This document shows positions 18,522 to 28,627 of a DNA stretch of 64,000 bases, one piece after another. Numbering within the stretch: position 1 is the first letter of the stretch; each line of letters begins with the position of its first letter. The position numbers and the translations under genes were made by a program. The stretch is taken from NCBI GenBank assembly GCA_963210315.1, contig OY723320.1:744001-808000 (forward strand), read 5' to 3'. Under the pieces are notes generated by a model. That model searched no databases and was not told where the DNA came from. It was given only the letters and a program-made list of their open reading frames with translations. Origin of the DNA: Rhynchopus euleeides. Taxonomy: Eukaryota; Euglenozoa; Diplonemea; Diplonemida; Diplonemidae.

Positions 18522-20884
18522 ATGCACTTCAGCTCCCTGGGGTCGACTGCCCCGCTGTCGCTCGAGGCGGATGTGGAAGGCCTTAGGGACACCCGTGTGA
18601 TTTGTGACGCAAACCCGCAGCAGCAGCAGCAGCCACGTGCTCACTCCACAATGCACAGCGACTCTGCTGCTGCTGGGAGGGACAGTATAGGCACCCCGAG
18701 TTCTCCGCCCAGATGGGGCCCGAGCCGTCCGTTGTCCCGAAGGCGGGACAGCACGCGGAGTAGGGGCAGCACGCCTGCCAACCGTGACCGGGTGCACAGC
18801 ATGCAGAGCAACCGCTCGCGGAGATCGTTGAGGAGTTTCATCGGGGAGACGCCCAGCATGATCGGTGTCCCCGAAAGGGGCGAGCGCGGCGTGTCGAGTG
18901 TTGCGATCGTGCTCTATAAGACCATCGCCGGGGCGGGCGCGCTGGCCATGCCGTACGCCTTTTGGAAGAGTGGCAAGATCCTCTTCCCGCTGATGGTGCT
19001 CTTCGTCACCCTCTGCAGCCACTACGGCTGCCTCCTCCTCGCGCGTGCCCTCGACATGACGCGCCGCGGCGATCTCGACTACGCCGAGCTCGGCAGGCTG
19101 TGCATGGGGAGGTGGGGCTTCTACTTCGCGATGTTCGTCTGCTTCTTCGACTCGTGGGGTGCCGCCATCGCGGCCTTCCGCATGATAGCCGAGCTCATCC
19201 TGCCCGTTCTGGAGGACCACAACGTGCTGGGGCCCTACTCAACCCCCTCCCCTGGGGATGGCAACATGTCGACGCCGGAGGACGACGCGACAAACACCAC
19301 CATCTACTCCTATGGGTTCATCATCGCGATCGTGGCGATCCCCATCTACCCTGCGCTGCTGTATAAAAAGGTGACGGAGCTCGGCTTCATCAGCTTCCTC
19401 GGTGTGGTCGCGATGCTTGTGTTTGTCGTGACGCTGTTTGTGAAGTGCGTGACAGACCCTCACGTATGCTGGGGGTGAGTGTGGGTGGGGTGTGGGAGGA
19501 GGGGCGGGTGGGGGTGGGTATTGAAGAGCCATGCGTCCTATAGGTGCCTTCGCGGCTTGGCCAGTCTTGCATCCTAACATGTGTTCCGCACCTCACCCCC
19601 CCACCACCCCTTTTGCTTTTTTGCACAGAGCCTTGACGGGCTTGACAGCTTCAGCTGGAACGCTGATGCAGTGGTGGCGATACCGATTATCGCATTTTCC
19701 TATGACTGCCAGAGCAATGTGTTCGGGTCATACCGGGACATCAGCGGCGTTGTGGGCGACAAGAGCGACAAGCTGGTGGCTGCCTCGGCTTGGGCGAACC
19801 TAAGGTATGGCGGGTCTGGGGGCAGTTTGGGGCGCACTGCTGTGTCAACTGGCTGCCCATTTCGACATGTCTGGGGTACCTTCCGGCGACTGGTCGAAAA
19901 AAAAATCCATACCCACACAACAACCCACCGTGTGTGACCTGTTTGTTACTAGAGAGTTAGGGTAGGTTAGCGACGGGAATCATCACCGCCACCACACCCC
20001 ACACACACAGCGCTGCTGCGAGCTACATCGCAATCGCCTTCACTGGGTACATCGCCTTCACAACCGACGTGCAGCAAGACATCCTGGAGAGCTTTGCCAG
20101 CTCAAACCTGCTGGATGCTGTGAAGATCTTCTTCGCGCTGTCCGTGATGCTGTCATTCCCGGTGATCCTGATCGAGTGCAGCACCATTGTGCGCGAACAC
20201 CTTGTCGTGCCAGGCGTCATCAGCCTGATGGCAGCTGCCGGATGGGACACATGCTGCGGGGCAGAGCTCGACGGCGATATGGACGACCCCTCCATCGCCT
20301 CAGCAGAGAACTCCCCCCACAACGCCGACAGGCTGGAGCGCAAGGCTCTCCTCGGCAAGGAGGCAACGCATGTCAACGACCTCACCCACAGCACGCTGGA
20401 CGAGCAGACCCTCGAGGTTCCTGCTCTGCCGGAGGGCTGGCTGAACACAGCTGTGGGTGCTGTCACAAGCCTCTGCATCCTCGGATCCGCAGCTGTTGTC
20501 GCCGCAGCCGTCCCCTCAATGTACTCCGCATTCACCTACGTCGGGGCCACCACGGCGACCCTCAACACCGCTGTCCTCCCCCCTCTCTTCTACCTGATGA
20601 CGGTCCGGCGTCTCTTCCCCCAGTTCTCCATCTTCCAAGGCCCCGACTCCCGCACCTCCCTGGAGGGGGTGGAGGTGAAGGGCTCTGAGGGCGATGCTCT
20701 GTTCCCCGGTGCAAATCCGGAGGATTTTGCCGGGCCTGGTAACGACGACGACGACGGGCCTGTGGACCTGATTTGCGCACCGCCACCCGCCTACAAGCAG
20801 TGGCTTGCCTTGATATACCTCCTGTGTGGCGTGGTGGCCATCCCGACGCTGCTGTATATTGTTGCGACAGCGCCGTCCACCTAG
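18522..20884 (+). CDS. AAAP-family amino-acid transporter (exons 18522-19463, 19629-19804, 20011-20884)
   Basis: The spliced frame encodes 663 residues. About 125 polar, Ser/Arg-rich cytosolic residues precede TM1 (SSVAIVLYKTIAGAGALAMPYAFWKSG), which holds the family's glycine-rich unwound helix. Further helices follow: LFPLMVLFVTLCSHYGCLLL, FYFAMFVCFFDSWGAAI, YGFIIAIVAIPIYPALL, LGFISFLGVVAMLVFVVTLF. Exon 2 contains the AAAP signature VVAIPIIAFSYDCQSNVF. Exon 3 supplies the remaining helices, a long acidic loop (GPGNDDDDGP) and a final helix ending TAPST. Introns are 165 nt (GTATGC...GCACAG) and 206 nt (GTATGG...CACAG); phases agree and restore the signature. It is a predicted proton- or sodium-coupled amino-acid permease of the plasma or lysosomal membrane; the substrate cannot be told. 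Confidence 0.88.
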
Positions 20885-21830
20885 AGCCCCCCCTCCCTCC
20901 CCACTCACGTGTGTGTTTTCCCCCATATGTGTGCGCAGTGTCATGTGTTGTGATTGTCGTGATGCACGCGCCTCGCTCGCTGGAGAGCGGACACGGCCCC
21001 CATCTCCACGAATAGGAAGGACGCATCTGTGGCCGGTGTGGGTGAGTGGGGGGGGGGGGGGATCAGAGGGGGGTGTTGTTCGGCACAGTTCGGAAATTGC
21101 CGATTGTTTTGAGGGGGGTGGGTGGTGTGGGGGTGGGGGTGGGGAGGACCCTTTTCACTCTGTCACTGCGCTGTGCAGGAAAAGGTGATCACTGCCATTT
21201 TTGTTTTGTGCGCAAAACCTGTGTGCGTATGAGGGTCCATACACAGATGTGCGCACTGCCATTCGTCTGTCTTTACCGTGGGCCTGAGATGCCTCTCTCT
21301 GAGGCTCTGAGTCGAGCCTTTTGAGTCTGGGCATCACAGTGCAGGTCATGGCATGTATGGGGTGTCGCCCTGACACTTGGCACGGTGTGTCCGAAATTTC
21401 GGAATTTCAGGAAACCTGCCCAAAATCCCCACCCTCTCCGAGCAACCGGTGACGGCAGCAAAGGGCTTGGGGGCGTCATGGCGCCGAAAACACCCTCCCT
21501 TTTTCCCCCGAGTTTTGGATTCAATCCTGTCGAACCATCGCCCGTCCCCCCCTCCTCCTCCCGTAGTAGCAAGACCCTCGGCTGTGCCATAGGTTATTCC
21601 CGCAGTGTCCTGGTGGACATGTGCGCACTGCAGTGTGCCTTACTACCCCCCGCTCCCCACCCCTTCCGTTCCCCATTATTTACTGTTGCTGTACGCCAAC
21701 TCCGGCTGAAAACAAACTGCGTGTTTCCCTTCACCACCCCACCCCCCCCTTTTTTTCCCCCAACGAAAGGTTCGGCGTACGCTGCGCGATCAGCCAACGC
21801 AGCAACAAAATCACTGGGGGGGGGGGGGGG
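20885..21830. other. Intergenic region
   Basis: No gene seen. It has a G run near 21049-21061, G-rich low complexity near 21110-21150, a CGAAATTTCGGAATTTC palindromic motif near 21392-21408, and a G run directly before the foldback element at 21831. Confidence 0.5.
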
Positions 21831-22983
21831 TAGGGGGGGGTCAAATGGGGGTGACAAACACGATTTTTCAAAAAACCGGCGCAGAGGCCCCAAAGCCCCC
21901 GTAAACCCTCCAAACCCCCCCAGATCGGTCCGGAAACCCATCGAACCCCACTTTTCCACCATTCCGGGCACCTCAGGTGCCCGAATTGGGGTACCTAAAT
22001 TTTGTGCCACCGTTTGGTACCGGACAGTGCCACTGTGTGGGAGGTTGGAAAAGAAAATGCCCCAACACACCACATCTGAGGGTTGCAATGCATGTTGCTT
22101 GCCAACCACGTCATCCGGTGGGTGTCAGGCGCTATGTAGGTGGCATGAGCCAGGTCTTCGATGTGTTCTGGCTTGTATATGTACCTCCCTGCCTGCGGCA
22201 CAGGCACTGCCTTTGTCCCCCACACCAGCCACAGAGAGCGTATTGTACTCGGTCCACGGTTGCTGATTCATTGCGATGCGTTGTATCCTCGAGTGAACGT
22301 CACACACTAGTGGCACCACCACCCGCCATCCGAGAGCTGTATTGACTTTGCGCCCTTCCGTTGCATTCACCTCGCCACGCATATTGCACCGTTCAGTACC
22401 AGTGCTCTTGGGCCAGGCAAAGTAGACCGCAGCAACTACCAATTCTGGCACAATGGGTACCACGACAGCGCACTTCGTGTGTTCCCGGAATGTACAGCTC
22501 GTGTTGCAACAGTCGTTGTCAACACATCCCGGTTGTGGAGCACTGCTGCACAGGAATCACACGACCATCTGGACTTGTTCCGTACCTACAGGCAGCCTCC
22601 CGGTGCATGGTGGCAGGGAGGTACATATACAAGCCAGAACTCATCGAAGACCTGGCTAATGCCACCTACATAGCGCCTGACACCCACCGGATGACGTGGT
22701 TGGCAAGCAACATGCATTGCAACCCTCAGATGTGGTGTGTTGGGGCATTTTCTTTTCCAACCTCCCACACAGTGGCACTGTCCGGTACCAAACGGTGGCA
22801 CAAAATTTAGGTACCCCAATTCGGGCACCTGAGGTGCCCGGAATGGTGGAAAAGTGGGGTTCGATGGGTTTCCGGACCGATCTGGGGGGGTTTGGAGGGT
22901 TTACGGGGGCTTTGGGGCCTCTGCGCCGGTTTTTTGAAAAATCGTGTTTGTCCACGTAAAAGGGTGGCATTTGACCCCCCCTA
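21831..22983. mobile_element. Foldback element A (long inverted repeats, TA-flanked)
   Basis: The left arm, about 21833-22197, is the near-perfect reverse complement of about 22610-22981; the central spacer is about 410 bp. The termini are TA-GGGGGGGTCAAATG on the left and CATTTGACCCCCCC-TA on the right, so the flanking TA (21831-21832 and 22982-22983) is a probable TA target duplication. The arms differ by only a few bases and small gaps near the tips. Each arm contains an open frame reading IEDLA(N/H)ATYIAPDTHRMTWL and ending GTKRWHKI, so a coding fragment was probably captured in both orientations. No transposase is recognised. The right end abuts the hAT-like element. Confidence 0.75.
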
Positions 22984-23311
22984 GGCATACAGTGCAAACG
23001 ATAATTATTATCGCATACGATAATTATTATCGTACTCCCATTATCGTATATTATCGTATACGATAATATACGATAATGGTGCGATAATTTTTTTGAGATT
23101 TTCGGAAAACCAGAAATCAGCCCAGAACACATTGAAAAAGTGGTAAAAGTGGAGCCGGAAGCTGCCATTTTTGCTTCTTTGAATTATTGGTGACGGGGGG
23201 CTTCACTCAGAAGTGTAGAATGTCCCTCACAAATGGGTGGCAGACACAACACACATAGTGCCATGACATGCGCAGCACTATGTCTGTCTGGGGCATCCTG
23301 TCAATGAAGCT

Positions 23312-23412
23312 GGCACCGTTGGAAGAAGTTTCAGGCACAGGGGGGCGGAGAGGTTACAGGATACTGCCACGCACATCCGTGACACTCATTTGCGTGTGCG
23401 CTCTCGACCCGT
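23312..23412 (+). repeat. Duplicated internal fragment of the transposase gene
   Basis: About 100 bases starting GGCACCGTTGGAAGAAGTTT are a near copy of 24682-24788 inside the transposase coding region, including the segment ACATCCGTGACACTCATTTG. Here they lie in the 5' region before the ATG at 23478. The copy has a few substitutions and two short gaps. Confidence 0.85.
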
Positions 23413-23477
23413 GTGTCTATCGCTATGTTGTGACTGCATCGCCATCACCCTCCACAGGAAACACCAGGGATCAAAAA

Positions 23478-25805
23478 ATGTCTCGTCGTCGTAGGATAAA
23501 AGACGACACAACAACGGAGGATGACGCAGAGGAAGATGATGACGGCGATGACGAGGAAGAGGGCAGTGATGAGGACGAGCCGGACCAGAAACGCCGTCGC
23601 GTCACGGGGGGGAAGGACAAGAAGCCCTCAGCGAAAAAGGCGGCCGTGAAAAAGCCACCCCCAAAGAAGCCAGCAGCGAAGAAGCCAGCCCCCAAGAAGA
23701 CAGCACCAAAGCCCGCGGGAAAATCGGAGAGCGCGCAGAAACGCCTGGACACGATAAAACTCAGAAAAACGGTGGAGGAAGCCGCAGACGAGGCTGCTGC
23801 CAAGAAGAGGATCTCCTTGGTAACAGCCAGGCAGCGGCTGCAGCAACTGGCGAGGTACGACGCCACAGTTGCTGCGGCCTACACGATCAAGTCGGTGGAG
23901 GACCTCCCGTTCGAAACTCGCACCATGCTGCTTGATGCAAACCCCCCCCGGACATTATCGGACGAAGTCCTGTGGTGCAACCTCTGTAGCATCGTCGTAA
24001 AGCATGCTGAATCGACAGTGGCAAAGAAACACGTGACCGACACGAAGGCGCACCAGACCACATCGAAGGAAGCGCCAGTGCAGGCGGCCCCCTGTGTTTC
24101 AACCACGAAGAGCGATCCCACGACCACCGCATCATTTCAAAAGGCATGGGCACTTGCCCTTGTGATTGCGGGGATCACGCCTCACCAGGCGTCTATCCTT
24201 GCGCTGCCGATGACCACCCCTCTGCCGAAGCCCCGGACGCTGCTGGGCAAGGCCCCGCTGTTCGTCGCGGAGATCCAGAAGAAGATCCGCGACTGCATCA
24301 CCGGCCGGCCGGTGGCGTTGGGCGTTGATGGAACAGGCCTGCGGCATCTTGGCTTTGCCATCATGTCGGTCGTCGCCTACGTGGGAGGCAGGGGAGTGCT
24401 CCTCCTGTCGAAAGTGCGTGGTGACGGCGAGGTGCACAACGCAGAGGACGTCGGGGATGTGCTTGACGAGGTGCGGGAACTGTACGGCATTACCCGCAGT
24501 ACAGTTGTCGCTGACTTCGGGTCGGTGAACGTCAAGGCGTTTGGCGACAAGAAGGAGGAGGGCATCTACTGCCTGGGCCACCACCTCAACGCAGCGTTGA
24601 AGCGAGCAGTGCGCCAGTCATACCCCCGGGCGTATGCCTTCTGCACGCTGGTGTCGCAGTTCTTCGGGTGCAAGTCGCGCCGGCACCGTTGGAAGAAGTT
24701 TCAGGCACAGGGGGCGGAGAGGATGCATGATGCTGCAACGAACATCCGTGACACTCATTTGCGTGTGCGCACCGCTCTCGACCGCGGAGCGGTGCGTGCG
24801 CTCCGCAAGCTTCTCCCATCCGTGAACGTCACAGATACCGATGCGGTGGTGCTGGAGCGGGCTGCCGCCTTTGTGGCGGAAACAGACGACACCCACGCCG
24901 CCAATGTGGAGGTGTCCAGCCCTCAGCAACCCGCCTCTACTTCGGACACTCGATGGGCAGCGATGTTCGACCTGACAGTCCACCTGCAGACCCGGTGTGC
25001 GATGCTGCTGCAGTTCGTCAGCGTGGAGATGGCGAGGAAGAAGAAGCCACTCACTCTCAGGCAGCTCTCTGAGCACATCCAGAAGGGAACATGGGAAGAG
25101 CACGTCAGCGAGACGGTGGCTGTGGCTGAGATGGTGGAGCCGGTGCTGTGGCTCGTGCGATGGGTGCAGAACCCGGAAGCCCGTCTGGGGCACATCAAAG
25201 TGCGGACTATCACGGAGGAGTACCAGAAGGTGGTGACGAACACCAGTTATCCTGCTCCTATCCGCACCTTGCTGAAGGATGCCTGGGAGTCTTGGCCGTC
25301 GAAGGCGAGGTTCGAGATGGCGCTCATCTTCGACCCGGAAACCGTGCTGATGGCTGACTTCGACGACTTCCCCGACATCACAAACCAGCTGGTGTGGGCC
25401 GTGGATTTCCATGCCCTTGCTGACGACGAGTGCTGGGCGGAGTTCACACAGTACCTCAATGCCCCTGCCGAATCCCTGCAGACCGACACCCCGATTGCGT
25501 TCTGGCTGGAGAAGGGGAGGAAGCTGTTCCCCATCCTGGCGCCACATGTGGTGGCTTGGCTCCGCACGCCTGTGTCGGTCACACAGGTCGACAGTGTGTT
25601 TTCGACGGCAGAGTCCCGCAAGTCCAAGCGGGGGTCGAACATCTCGACGAAGACCTACGCGGATCGTCTGTTCTTGCAGCGGAACGGCGACCTCCTCGGC
25701 TACTTCGACAAGAGCAACCGGTTCGCAGAAGCCCTCGAAAGGGACTATGTCTCTGATGATTCCTCTGAGGAGGACGAATCCGAGACTGAGATGGATATCA
25801 TTTAG
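23478..25805 (+). CDS. hAT-like transposase with BED-type zinc finger
   Basis: This 775-residue protein is encoded within the element at 22984-26300. An acidic then Lys/Pro/Ala-rich N-terminus (about residues 10-85, nuclear-targeting and DNA-binding character) precedes a BED-like finger (LWCNLC, then paired His in KKHVTDTKAH; about 163-195). The RNase-H-like core follows: ALGVDGTGLRH (about 280), VVADFGSVNVKAF (about 345), the CLGHHLNAAL Cys-His segment (about 366), DTRWAAMFDLTVHL, and the C-terminal dimerisation region HVVAWLRTPVSVTQVDSVFS to LFLQRN. These are in hAT order. The start is MSRRRR after CAAAAA; the frame upstream is excluded because it consists of the duplicated fragment at 23312. 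The C-terminus is acidic (SSEEDESETEMDII). Confidence 0.85.
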   Translation: MSRRRRIKDDTTTEDDAEEDDDGDDEEEGSDEDEPDQKRRRVTGGKDKKPSAKKAAVKKPPPKKPAAKKPAPKKTAPKPAGKSESAQKRLDTIKLRKTVEEAADEAAAKKRISLVTARQRLQQLARYDATVAAAYTIKSVEDLPFETRTMLLDANPPRTLSDEVLWCNLCSIVVKHAESTVAKKHVTDTKAHQTTSKEAPVQAAPCVSTTKSDPTTTASFQKAWALALVIAGITPHQASILALPMTTPLPKPRTLLGKAPLFVAEIQKKIRDCITGRPVALGVDGTGLRHLGFAIMSVVAYVGGRGVLLLSKVRGDGEVHNAEDVGDVLDEVRELYGITRSTVVADFGSVNVKAFGDKKEEGIYCLGHHLNAALKRAVRQSYPRAYAFCTLVSQFFGCKSRRHRWKKFQAQGAERMHDAATNIRDTHLRVRTALDRGAVRALRKLLPSVNVTDTDAVVLERAAAFVAETDDTHAANVEVSSPQQPASTSDTRWAAMFDLTVHLQTRCAMLLQFVSVEMARKKKPLTLRQLSEHIQKGTWEEHVSETVAVAEMVEPVLWLVRWVQNPEARLGHIKVRTITEEYQKVVTNTSYPAPIRTLLKDAWESWPSKARFEMALIFDPETVLMADFDDFPDITNQLVWAVDFHALADDECWAEFTQYLNAPAESLQTDTPIAFWLEKGRKLFPILAPHVVAWLRTPVSVTQVDSVFSTAESRKSKRGSNISTKTYADRLFLQRNGDLLGYFDKSNRFAEALERDYVSDDSSEEDESETEMDII

Positions 25806-26337
25806 AAGGGGGGATGGGGGGGGGGGGGCGGCGTGCCAGGTCGTCTGTCCGTGATGTGGTTCCTGTGCTGTTCGGTGGGCGGGTGGGGGGGGGGATGACG
25901 AATTCTGTCTCGATGTCTGATGACATCGAGGGTGTTGAAGGGACTGGGGGGGGGGGGGGGCGATGAATCCTGATGACGGACGAGTATGTGAAGGAATCTG
26001 ACGAGGGCAGTGGTGTTCAAGAATAGTGCAACCCAGTAAGTATCGCATACGATAATCCCATTATCGTATACGACCGGATACGATAATTATTATCGTATGC
26101 GATAACATACGATAATGGGATTATCGTATGCGATAATATACGATAATAATTATCGTATCCGTTCGTATACGATAATGGGATTATCGCATCATACGATAAT
26201 GGATTATCGTATGCGATAATAAATTATCGTATGCGATAATTTTCCGAAAATTATCGTATCTGGTATATGTGCGATAATAATTATCGTTTGCACTGTATGC
26301 CTAGGGGGGGGGGGCTCGCTATGTGGCAAAACTGCGA

Positions 26338-26572
26338 CAGTTTGTCCCTCTTCTTGTGAGTCGGTTCACGTTTCTGCACTTCTGGGCTGTGTTGGATTAG
26401 CTGGACCCGCATAGTACAGAAAGTCCAGGAGAGACGAACACACGATAACTGATACGCTACTTCTGAGCGAAGGCCCCACTTGGGTGCATCCGCTCTGTGT
26501 GTCAGTTTGGTGCTGACTTCGTGACTCACCTCACCGTCCTGCACTTCTGAGGGAAGGCCCCCTCACGGCAAC
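26338..26572. repeat. Dispersed repeat R1, copy 1
   Basis: About 230 bp matches 44166-44392 closely and in the same orientation: CTTCTTGTGAG, then TTGGATTAGCTGGACCCGCA, ACAGAAAGTCCAGGAGA, CTTCTGAGCGAAGGCCCCAC and TTGGTGCTGACTTCGTGACT. Indels of 5-15 bp distinguish the copies. No open frame is shared. It contains the CTTCTGAGCGAAGGCCCC motif twice, a phrase seen in degenerate form elsewhere in the window. Confidence 0.8.
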
Positions 26573-28627
26573 AAAAGGACTGCGTCTGCTGCCAACACCC
26601 CCCCCCCCCCCCCCCCAACACCCAGCCACACCCCAACCCCACCCGACACCTCCTGCCCCTCACACCGACACACCATTCACTGCGATCAGGGAGGGAGCTT
26701 GGGACTGTTTTAGTATCCAGTGTGCAACGTGGCGGAGTCGCCTCCCCTCCCCCGCCTCCCCTTTGATCGCAGCGGGGGTCGTAGCAGTCAGGGATGTTGC
26801 AAATGTTCGAAAAAGGCAGCTCCGCAGGAGAAGGGGTGGCGCGTCCCTTGGTGGTGTGGGTTTCCAGCCCACACCCCTGCCGAAAGAGAATGGAATTGAA
26901 CACCACTGCCTCCGGGGTAGCGTTGTTGTGCGCCACTGCTCTGGTCGTACCGTACGTCAGGGCTGTGGGTCGTTGGTGCCAAAAAGTGAAGCCGGCAAGG
27001 AGGGACGATCCTGGATTGAGAATGGTGCACAGCAAGGTTGCCAATAACTGAAAGAATAATAACGAGCAGCAGAGGAACTGCAGATGTGCCCTTCATTCAG
27101 AAAGTGCAGAAAAAAAAGGTGAGGAATCGTGAGCTGTGTAGTGTCTGTGTGTTGATCACTTTTTATGGTGGGCCTAGCCCACCACTGTGTGTGTGTGCGT
27201 GCCTCACAAAAACCTGGGCTGCAAAAGTGACACAGGGCGAATGTGCCCCCCCACCCCCACCCCCACCCCCACCCCCCCTTCTTCCCCGCCCGCCCCTCCC
27301 CCTTCTCTTCGCCCCGCCCTGCCGAGTGGAATTATTTTCACCTCGCATATTTTTTCTTCACGCGCATGGCGCTAACTCTGCAGCCCGGCGATATGAAAAA
27401 AAAAATCTGTTCTATTATCCGGGCATGCGGAGAGTGCATGTGAAATCGCATTTTTGATCAAAAAAATAATCAAAACACAACTGGGGCAGAACGGGTCTGT
27501 CTGCGGGGGCAGCCTAGCTCTCGCAGTTTATGCCTGTGAGCCTGTGATTGTCGACACCCAAAGAACCACATCATGTGCGTAGTACCTGGTGTACTCCGTT
27601 CTGCGGCAGTGGGCGGTGGGGACACACAGTGGCTGCAAAAGTGACACAGAGCGAAGCCTCCTCTCCCCTCCCCCCCTCCAAAACAACAAGGTTAACGTGT
27701 GTTGTGCGAGGGGGGGGGGGTTAGGCTGTTCCAAACTTTGGGGGAGGGGTTAGAAGAGGGTGTAGTAGAAAGGTGCTGCTGATTATCACGAGTGCCGTGT
27801 GGTGGGTGGGGGGGGGGGGCAGTGCGTGCCCCAAATAAATCTCTCAATTATTACCTCCAGCAGTTGCTTCACAGCGCGCGCCCGTTGTCTGCTCGAGCTG
27901 CCCAAGCAGCCAGATCAGGCAACGGGGCTACTGCTCTGACCTGGCTGTATTTTTCTTAGGAGAGCTCGACGGGGGGGGAGGGAGGGGAGGGGAGGTCAGG
28001 GATGAGGCTCAGCGCCTGCGCGCACCCTGTCATCCTGTCATCTTCATATTCTGCTTCGCAGGGCTCGCGCAGCAGGTGTCAGTCTGCTGCCCGATTGATG
28101 TTGGGGGGGAGGGGGGTGGGTGGGGACTCGCTTCTCCTGTTAGGAGAGGAATCGGCTTGTGTCAGCTCTGTGTGAATCGGCTGTGTCAAATCTGCTGCCC
28201 GATTGCTGTTGGGGGGAAGGGGGGGGGGGTCCCGCTCTTCGGGGGCCCCCGCATCCGTTTATGCCGTTGGGGTGCAACACACCTTCTGGTGAGCCCTCGT
28301 GTAGTGTGTGATTGCCACCGGGCGTGGCAGGTCAACGTCATCGAAGAAGAAGAGAGGAAAAACAAAATGCCGATTAGCTCAGTATTCCCAAACTGAGCGA
28401 CTCTTGCAAACAGTGAATCACCCACGCGTTAGGAGGAAGGACGGCAAAAAGAAAATATAAGACGCCAACTGTGTGACCCCGCCCGCCCCACTCTTCGCCA
28501 TCCTGGATTTGTTTGCTCTTCGCTCCCCTACCCGCCGGCACCCGCCTCCCGGTTTTTTGTTGCTGCGATACATTCTTCAGAAATACAGCAGGCCCTCCTC
28601 ACACACACACCCTCCTCCCTCCCCCTT
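26573..28627. other. Intergenic region with repeats
   Basis: No gene seen. It holds a C run at about 26598-26615, a CCCCCA tract at about 27245-27285, a G run at about 27710-27720, and a short imperfect tandem duplication (CTGCTGCCCGATTG at about 28083 and 28189, unit about 105 bp). A CTGCAAAAGTGACACAGAGCGAAG phrase occurs near 27632-27655. Just before the ankyrin ATG there is a C/A-rich leader. Confidence 0.5.

Larger units (their letters stand above)
22984..26300 (+). mobile_element. hAT-like autonomous DNA transposon with palindromic subterminal arrays
   Basis: The inverted termini read GGCATACAGTGCAAACGATA on the left (from 22984) and are exactly mirrored on the right (CGTTTGCACTGTATGCC, ending near 26301). 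The CAGTG within them is hAT-like. Inside each end is a dense array of short palindromic units of the type TAATTATCGTATACGATAAT: left about 23000-23090, right about 26040-26285. Only one gene, the transposase, lies between. The flanks read CTAG on both sides (22980-22983 and 26300-26304 region), a possible 4-bp duplication; an 8-bp duplication typical of hAT is not seen, because the 8 bases outside CAGTG are inverted, not direct, copies. The complete transposase and intact ends suggest recent activity. Confidence 0.8.

Noticed and set aside
21377..22266. 293-codon + frame entering foldback A
   Set aside because: It starts in intergenic DNA, crosses a homopolymer G run and the element boundary, and has no domain; it is an accidental open frame.
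24618..26048. 476-codon minus-strand frame opposite the transposase
   Set aside because: It is a shadow of the sense transposase gene, whose sense frame contains the ordered hAT motifs; it also runs through low-complexity DNA.
27245..27285. CCCCCA tract as an internal telomere repeat
   Set aside because: Only about six imperfect units, embedded in general C-rich DNA; similar short tracts occur near 54930 and 59995.
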